From assembly GCA_033239005.1 (NCBI GenBank), contig BSQZ01000039.1:2517316-2581315 (forward strand): DNA of 64,000 bases, given 5' to 3'. Each line of letters begins with the position of its first letter. Position 1 is the stretch's first letter. The DNA comes from Lamellibrachia satsuma (Eukaryota > Annelida > Polychaeta > Sabellida > Siboglinidae). Positions 35,901-46,000 of the stretch are shown here, piece by piece. Under the pieces are notes generated by a model. The model did no database searches and was not told the DNA's origin. It worked only from the letters and a program-made list of their open reading frames with translations. The position numbers and the translations under genes are program-made.

Positions 35901-38900
35901 GTGGTGCAGGCTTCTGGTAACTTCATGCCAGGTTGTCAAACTATTGATAAATTGTATCAAGTGAATAATGACATTGTAAGAAGTTCAGTGTCAGGGAATC
36001 TGTGTCTACCTGTTGGGAGGGCAGGGTCAGAGGTCAGGCAATGCATACTGTGTGTGTACAGGGGTGAGAGGGGGGTCGTTTTTTTACGTAGTTTGTAGTT
36101 GACCCCAGAGGCAAAGAAATAACTCAACACAGTGAGAATGTCCACTGTTCTGTACATTACCTGCAGTTGGTTGAGCAGTTGGACGATCCTGTCATTCATG
36201 TCTTCCACACCTGACTTCCCCTTATTGTTCTCTCCACACTGACACTGCAACTTGAGCAACAGTGGTGGCCTGGGCTTTTGATGTCTCAGCTTACTGATTG
36301 GTGGCTGGAGTAATCAGAGAGTTTTGTCAGATATAGTGAAGTAAACAGAACTGGTGATCAGACTCTGGGTCAATTGCAACGTAATTGGAATGCCAACTGT
36401 AATTCCAGAATTAGCGTTTTGTTTTTAAAAATAACAGGATTTGGAATTGGGGAAATGTAATTGGTACTTTCAATTACTTTTTTAATTACATCATGTAACT
36501 TTTTAGCTCAAATTATTTGCCAAAAATAATCAATAAATGGAGTATTCAGATATTTTGTCAGATATAGTGAAGTAAACAGAACTGGTGATCAGACTCTGGG
36601 TCAATTGCAACGTAATTGGAATGCCAACTGTAATTCCAGAATTAGTGTTTTGTTTTTAAAAATAACAGGATTTGGAATTGGGGAAATGTAATTGGTACTT
36701 CCAATTACTTTTTTAATTACATCATGTAACTTTTTAGCTCAAATTATTTGCCAAAAATAATCAATAAAATATAATATATTGCATAGATCATATTTGTTTG
36801 TCATTATGTACCACAATATGCAGAAATTAAACAAAGCTGCTCTACAATAGATGTTATTTTTGACGTTGAGTATGTCTATGGTAGTTCTGTTCACGCAATG
36901 TTATTACAATTTGGAATTGATACAAGAAATTGGTATTTTGTAATTAGTATTTTTAGGTGTAATTGGAATATGTATTGTAATTGGAATTTATATAATGTAA
37001 TTGACATCTGCTGGTGATGTCATCAGCTTGATGCATATTCACACGCCTGTAAATAATATCCACCGTGTGTGTGTGGTGTGTGTGCATGTATGTTTATAAT
37101 ATTCAGATAGTGAACTGGTTAATGACGTTTTGCAAGAGATTGTTATTTATAAAGATGAATAAAGATAGAGTGATGGTCAGAATAATTAGCTGTTTGCATG
37201 TAGATTGTCATTTGTTAATAGGGTTGCAATTAAACCATGTACTCTGGCCATAACTGAGCTGTCAGAACATATTTTTGGTAAAAACACAAACCTTGAAAAC
37301 CACATCGTCTTCAAATGTCCAGCCCAAGGCCCAGCGCATTGTTCTGCCCTGACACAACTCTGTCGTGCCAAACTTGCTGATCTGCCACAGAACACATACA
37401 AATTGTAAAATAATTGACCTGAATACTGAGTAGAGCCAGAACATCCAAGTAGACCCAATACAAACACACATATTTCCTCACAGCAGTAACAACAAAAGGC
37501 AGTGTATTGTTGGGTCCTAATTTGCTACTTTTCATTTGATAACATTTTCGTTGTATCGAAGTTGCAAGACAATTGAACCAAGACAGTCCAATGACACCAC
37601 TACAGCTGTCCAGGTTCCCCTGCAGTGCTATGAAGTACAACATAAACCACAAGAACAGAACAAAAACTTAATTGCTTGTGGATATGTAGTAAGTGGCACA
37701 ATAATAATTAAAATCTATGGCACCTATATACTCAGGAACCTGAGCTCAGAGGCGCAACAAAACAGAACCATTAAGCATAATCATGAACAGGGACACGCAA
37801 GTCATTAACAGAACGAGGGACCACCGAAAATTTATAGTGGAAATGCAATTTGGAATAAATGTCTTGAGTTTTTGTAGACTTCGTGATAGCACGTAGGGAA
37901 AAAGTTATTTGGTTTACGACAATAGTAATGCCATTGCTTCTTTTTATTTGTTCTAGGAATACTGCTACTGCATTATGTGTTGAAATGTGGGCTCTATGAA
38001 TCTGACGTCCAGGAGGCTCGCATTGGGCGTAGTAAGCCTGGTGTGGGGTTGTGGAGCCCACATTTCTGTTTAAAAATTTTTTTTAAAGTGGGCTTACACT
38101 TACTTACACTTACTCCCCACAATAAATGACATTTGGCCTTTTTATATCCCTATGTCTGTGTTGCGTTGTTGATTGCATAAATGTCTTGAGTTTTTTGGAA
38201 GGTACCAGTAGCTAAAGTTTCAGATGTTTTCAAAGTGATGGGGAGTTCATTCCAGACCCTAGGCGCAGTGACAGAGAAAGCACGTTTGCTCAAGTTAAGG
38301 TTAGCTTTAGGAACAATAAGTCATTGTGAAATTTATGATCTGAGCTGCCTAGGGATATTTGAAAGATGCAGGAGACTAGCCAAGTAGGGTGGTAGTTGTG
38401 TAGATAGAGCACGGTATATAAGAGTAGACAGTTTAAAATTGAATCGATAAGTAACAGGAAGCAAGTGTAACTGTAGTGGTAGGTAGTCTCTTTTAGCAAT
38501 GTTGTCTAGTAGTGAATTACTATAGTCAAAGCGGCTACTAATTAGGGCTGTTGTTGTTGATTTTTTGGTATCCAATAATACCAAGGATAACAGTATGGTA
38601 TCCTTACAAAAAACATATTATTGCAATAGAAAACGTCCAAAGAAGAGCAACAAAAGAATTGCCAGGGATGAGAAACTTAACTTATATAGAAAGATTAAAA
38701 TTATTAAAACTTCCCTCATTATCATATAGACATCTATGAGGCGATATGATTGAAGTTTTTAAAATTATACATAATCTATACGACATCGAATTTTCACCTA
38801 AATTCTTAAAATGGGAGGATGTATCCTTCAGGACAGGGAATAGAGGTCACGCTCTAAAATTATTTACTCAAAGAGCAAAAACAAATAAAAAAATGCTTTT

Positions 38901-41900
38901 CCAATCAGAGTGACCAATTCTGGTTCAATCAGGAAATTCTGTATAATTTTGAAGCATTAAAAACAGGAACCAGAATTCTTCAACTATTAATAGACGAAGA
39001 AGATCTGATCATTGAGGAGTCACTAGAATCAACACATTAAAGCGCACCAAAGTACACTTATTTCCAATGTGGTCCTCCTGTTTTTTTAAGAGTGTCCTTC
39101 TCTAGAGTTAGTGAGTCCATGACAGGTTTTTTTCCATTTCGCTGCATAGGATCATTTACTTCCCCTGGCATAGACACCAGACAGACGGGACCAACGACTT
39201 TTACTGTCTTTTCCGAAAGACACAGGCAAAGTGAGGTGAACGAAATTGCCCAAGCTTCAAAACAGCGGAGGTGGTTTCAAACCCCGGTCCCTGGTTTCAA
39301 ACCCCCGAAAGCCCGACGCACTACCACACAACCACCACTCCCCACTATTGATACTGTTTTAGGAGTAAATAAAGCTATGTGATGCCGAATTCGACGGACA
39401 TCAAGTATGCTAATTAGCATACTTGTGAAATATGCTGGCAAAAGTTGAAGTCACTGTCAAAGACAACACCTATATTACAGGTAGTATCTGATGGGGAAGT
39501 ATCACTCCCATGCAGTTTCACTACTGGAAAATGGCTGATGACCATACTTCGTTGTTGCTTAGTACCAAGGTCTGTTTTATCTGGGTTAGGCTTACTTGTT
39601 TCCAACCAAAACAAGATGTCAGTGAGACAATCACCTAGTCGAAAGAGATTCTTGTGCATTTGATTGTGAAAGTGACAGGTAAACCTGTGTGTCATCAGCA
39701 TACAGGTTTACACATCACTTTCTAAAAAGCGTATATCAGGTAACTATTGAAAAATAAAGCAAACACTCAATATAATCACTTCTGGCCAGAGCAACATGAT
39801 TCTCTTAAGCAAATTTACAAAAACAAAATGGACTTGAAATGATGGGGAAGTTGATGAACTTCATCATAGTGCATTTACATAATGCTCTGAGTACTGTGCC
39901 CAACCCTGATGTGTGCATGTGCATGCATATCTGTATGTGGTTGCGTGTGCATGCTGGCAGTAAAATGGGTGCTGCTACATAAAATGCTCTGCGCATGTTC
40001 GTGCTTACTGCTTACCATTTGTTTAATAGAAATGTTAGCACCCATGTTGGTTACAAAACTTGAATGCTTAACATCACGTAACCAAGGAGAAAGAAGGAGA
40101 ACATCACCACAGAAACCACCAGAAGACAACATGCCACAGGGCTGCCCTACATGAGTATACTATCAGAACAATTAGCAAGGATTTTCAAGTCCTATGACAT
40201 CCTAGTTTACCACAAACCTATCAACACCCTGAGGTCACTGTTGGTACACCCAAAAGACAGAACAGCAAACGCAGCAAAATGTGGGGTGGTATATGACATA
40301 CAATGCCCAGAATGTGACCAACACTGTATAGGAGAACCAGCCAGAACACTTGGCACAAGAATCAAAGGACATCTATCGTGTTGCCAACCCCTATCAGCTG
40401 TAAGTGAACACAAACTGAACACAGGCCATCAATGTTTCATGAAGGACGTGAAATTTCTAGACCATGAGGAGGACTGGTACATGAGGAAAATAAAGGAGGC
40501 GATTAGCATCCACAGAGAGAAACCTACGTTGAACCAAGACTTTGGCCAGGAGCTCCCACTAGTCCTGCTCGAGCTTGTGTCACATGACACTGGTCATGTG
40601 ATACATCCACAACTTCAGTCTGCTGAAGAAGACAGCAGGATGCGGTCGAAATATCCAGATCGAATATCAAGTTTCTTGAGAGGTAATTACGTTTCACACA
40701 TTCTTTCAGGCGTTCTTCATAACTAAGGTCTCTCAGTTCTGGAATAACTCTAGTTGCTCTCCCCTGTATGCGTTCAAGCGTATCTATATCCTTCTTATGA
40801 TGCAGTCTCCCCGGTTGTATGCAGTATTCTAAATGAGGTCTAACTATTGCTTTATACAGAGGTATAATTAGCTTTTTTCCTTGTATGTTATGCTTCTCCT
40901 AATCAACCCAAGAATTTGATTCCCTTTGAAGCTGCAATGCCACACTGTTATGAAACTTTCATATCAGCACTTATTGTTATTCCTAAGTCCTTTTTCTTTT
41001 ACAGTAGTACCTAGAACAGTATCTCCCATATTATAGTTTATATCCAAATCCCCATGTCCTGTGTGTAGGCATTTACATTTCCCAAAATTTAATAACATCT
41101 GCCATTTTTCAGACCATTTAACTAGTTTGTCTAGATTGTTTTGTAAATGTTGTTTATCACCATCATTGTTAACTTTTCCAAACACTTTTGTGTCAAATTT
41201 CAATACATTGCTTATTATACTGTCGCCCAAGTCATTGATATATATTAAGAATAATAAAGGTCCTAATAGTGATCCTTGTGGTACCCCACTCAAAACTGAT
41301 TTCCAGTTTGAAACTTCTCCATCTACTACAATACGCTGCCTTCTGTCAGTCAGCCATTGTCCTATCCAGTAAATTATGCCATCCCGATACCATGGGTTCT
41401 TACTTTAAGTAGTAATCTTTAATGTGGCACTTTGTCAAAAGCTTTCTGAAAATCTAAATATATAATATCTACTGGTGATCCCTCATCTATCCACTATCCA
41501 AAACATAACATATTTGTTAAGCATGACCTCGCTTTTAGGAATCCATGTTGAGATGAATTTAATAATTTATCCCTAACAAGGAAATCCACCATATGGTCTT
41601 TTATTAACCTTTCTAATAATTTACAAATCACTGACGTTAAACTCACTGGTCTGTAATTCTCCGACTTATTTCTCCTTTTTAAATAATGGTATGATGTTTG
41701 CTTCTTTCCATTCAAAAGGAACAACTCCCTCTTTTAATGACAAGTTGAACACTACTGCAAGTGATATACTGATTTGTTCTACTGTTTCCATCAGTAGTTT
41801 TAGAAGAATTCCATCCAAACACTAACCCCATGTTTGTGAAGCTCTGCTTTCAGTGGCGCCAAACTAGACTTCTTTCCCAGCATAGTTGTGTAGATCCTAC

Positions 41901-43019
41901 AGAAAATTAAGCGATCATGTCTTACAGGAGAATTCTATGATGTTTTACCAGCAAACAGAACATATTTAAAACTCCTTCCTCCATTCATCATGAACACGTT
42001 TGTTGATGTTAATATCTGTAGCAGTCGGTTGAATAAAAAGTGTACTTTTGTTCAAATCATCAGCCAATTTACTCTACATCATAGTATATAGAGCAGGACC
42101 ACTTTTGCCCTGTTTTTTGTCAAATGTCAACTGAATCTGGTCAAAAATAATTTAATATTTGTTCCATGACATCTTCGAAACTAAATAACACATTTGCACT
42201 AACAAGCTGGCATGTCATAGTCGATCCTAGATAGGTTTGATTTTTCGCAAAATGATTCCAAAACAAGACGAGCGAAAACAATGAATTGAGGAAGAACTTT
42301 TAAATTAACTTTACATAGCATTAAATTAACACAGTCAAGAAACTTTACAATTCATCTTAACACTTAGGCAACTGATGCTTCCATAATGTCATGCTAGTAA
42401 AGCAGGGAAATAATCCACACAAACAAGTAACAACATCTGGTAAATTATCATGACTTCACAAATTTATCTTAGTAAGTCTTAACGTTTATTTAACCCATTA
42501 CGTTAAAGGGAAACAAAAGTTTTGGGCCTATGCACCTTAGAGTTACTAAAACATAACCATTCATACATGATAAGTTTCAGAAATGCAAATGCAGGAGATT
42601 TATCCGTAAATCGGAGGGGCTCAGGATATCAGATAATTATATATAAATCGGACGGTTCAGGACATCGTAGAGTTGTACGTAAATTGGAGGGTCTCATGGT
42701 ATCAGAAAACTGCACATAAATCAGAGTATTTCACATCTTCAGCACTCATAAAAATTACCACCATATCAGCTTTAGTTCCAACTACACTGCGTATGTACTA
42801 TTAAATGGTACACTTGCATGTTAATAAATATTTTGGCAGTAGACATATTCTTTGTGGACTACCCATTTATAACATGGTTACAATACTCCGATGGTATAAA
42901 GATGTTTCAACTTCTGAAATATATCACCTTATGGCAGTAGCCTAAATATTTGATTACACTTAGGAAATTAAGATTTAATATTTATTGGCAGGTAATGTGC
43001 TCCGATTGTGACAATTATC

Positions 43020-43066
<47 letters not shown>

Positions 43067-46000
43067 TGAAATAAAACTTGTATATAACGGAGAGGTACTG
43101 ATGAGCAATATTTGAATTCGGTATGGGCGATAATGAGAGGACCATTCGTCTAACACGTTTAAATAACTCTAACAGGCAAAGCACAAGGATGCTGTTTAGC
43201 TAAGTTTCCCTTGTCCCCTCTGCATAAAACTTGATTGAAATAACCCTTGCTGTTGTTGAGGGCGTGAGTAGAGGGAGGGATTGACGACTTTTTGTGAGGC
43301 CACACAAAAATATTTTTGGTTTCATCAGAAATCCGGGAGATTTGTTCTCCCATCTGGGAGAACAGAAGATTAGATAAATTTCCGGGAATCTCCCAGCGAA
43401 TCCGGGAGACTTAATATGTATGACCATTTGTGACTACAATTAAGAATATGAAGCCAGTGGTTTGCCATGAAAACCTTGTTGAACTCATATCCAGCTGCTC
43501 ATATCATCTTAATTTCATGGGCCACACCATACTGTTAGATAACCCTATGTCATGAGTGTCAAAGTCTAGCAAAATATGTTCTTCAAATGAAAATATAATT
43601 GCAAAAACCTATTCCTATATTTGCCAATACGACAAGGCTGTGCTGTTTGCATCCAACATCAACTTATGTAATATATTTTGGCTTTTGTTTACTAAATTAG
43701 TCCTCTTTCTGGCAAAATAACACGTTTGTTTGAAACTTTCCGTTGGTTCTGTGTATGCCAGCCTTCCTTAATACATTATGCAACAATAGTCTAGGTTACC
43801 CAATTTTTATAGAACTGTGCATGTGTTTATCAGTCTCGCTGGTTAACATCTCTTTTAGGTGCACAGCCCCAAAACCATGACTTTTGTTTCGTGTTAATCA
43901 TCTTGAGCACCATCAAAAAGGCACTTGCACAGCTGAGCAAACAGGGGATTAGAAAGGTATTCATTTTATTAATTGGTAAAGATGTAGGTGTAGTTTGGAA
44001 TCAAACTTAGATGTTCACAATTGTCAACATTTACCTAGTTGTGGAGGAGGGTCGGGGGGGGGGTGGAATCAAGATCCACCTACTAAATTGTTTAAATGTT
44101 GTTCACTGCGCAGCGCTGTCAATTCTGCGATACAGTCCGACATTTTGGAAATTCACAACTTCGTGGAAAACAATTATCAATACAGGTCGCCGTGAAGTTG
44201 TTAGTAAAACACAATGGTTAAACGTAATTATTCGAGCAAAGTGTTTTTAAACATATTCTGATGGTTATTATTGTATGATCTAGTATGTTCTAGTATGTTC
44301 ACTGTGTCATAAGTTATGACTGCTCATAACATCAATGTTTTTCAGTCTTGAAAATCACCAACATTGTACAGAACTAATTCAGGGAGGTTTGAGAATTCAA
44401 TTAGTAAGTTTTGTACGAAAAGGTAAACAGTGACAATTGTGAACGGCCTCTTACCTGATCTTATTTTTCAGTTCGAGACTATCGAGTATGATCTGTTTGA
44501 CGAACTCAACCTCCCCTCCAGTGACGATGCTCTCCTGCGGGGATGCAGTGCTGACCGACTTGGGCTCGGGACGATCGTCCGAACGACTGGTCAGCATGCC
44601 CCATGCTTCCAGGTTGCTTCCAAAAAATGGGGGGTTGCACATGCAGAAATCATACCTGTCTCCATTGCTGACAGCACCACACAGCTTTGTGTGTGGTGAC
44701 ACCTGCAAAACTGTCAAACGTTAGGAATGTAGAGTGTTTCTTCTGCACTGTTGCAAGGTGACAATTTAACTATCTGACTGACTATTTACCTATCCAGGGA
44801 GAAAGTTCGATCAAGAAAATTTTGTTATTGACAGTCTACATACACTACATAAATCACCTCTCGTCAACAACCACCCCTAAAATGCAATAAACGGTCAGGT
44901 CAATTAAAATTTTACCCATGATTTATGACAGAACAACACAATGACTCACATGATAAAAGTGTCATATTTATTATTCATATTGGCAATAAAATGGGACAGT
45001 CTGGCCAGATCTCTCTGGGGCCAGCTGTGACACCCTGAGAACTGGATGCAAGACCCGGATATTTCACATGACCGGACTGCAGTCCTGGACCAGCTACTTG
45101 ATCACGTGACTGCAGTCACATGACCAGAGAATCCTGGGGTCTGCATCCTTCTGGGTGTCCAGCCATCCCAAAACGAGGTGTTTAGACTGAATACCCCAGC
45201 CTTTTTGAAATCATTTTTTTAAAAGTAGAGAAGGGGGCTGGTTGGTGGGTGACGTGTTTCCTTGTTCGTGTTACGAGACAATGATGGCCCAATGAAGGGA
45301 TGTTGCCAGATCCCACTGATAGGATAATGCTTCTAATTGGTCAGACGCCCCCTGCAGTGAGGGAATATAAGGGGTGCTGCCAGCTCCCATAGCAGGGTTA
45401 ATGCTCCTAACTGGTCAGAGGCCCCCTGCAGTGAAGGGATGAACCTTTTAATTGATCAGCTTTACTTTTCCCCAGGTCCCTTGTAGGGATGCTCCCTGGC
45501 CCGGGGTAGCCTCCCAAGATGCATCGGTCAGTTGTTGTGTCATAAACCATGCAATCATGCACACAAACCAATTATCAATCGATTTGGCCAAATCGATCAT
45601 CGATTATGAAAATCAAACTGATTCATAGCACTACCTTGAACAGCATGTTGCAGTCCATTCCTCTCCACGTTGCGTCTTGCATACTCCGTGTTGAAGTCGT
45701 CTGTTTCGGTTGCCAGGAACTTCCACGAGTTCTTCTTGGCAGCCAGCAGAGGATACACACAGGATGCCCCAGTTCCTGGCAAGGATACACACATGATACA
45801 CACAGAGGATATACACAGGATGCCCCAGTTCCTGGCAAGGATACACACATGATACACACAGAGGATATACACAGGATGCCCCAGTTCCTGGCAAGGATAC
45901 ACACATGATACACACAGGATGCCCCAGTTCCTGGCAAGGATACACACATAGGATATACACAGGATGCCCCAGTTCCTGGCAAGGATACACACATGATACA

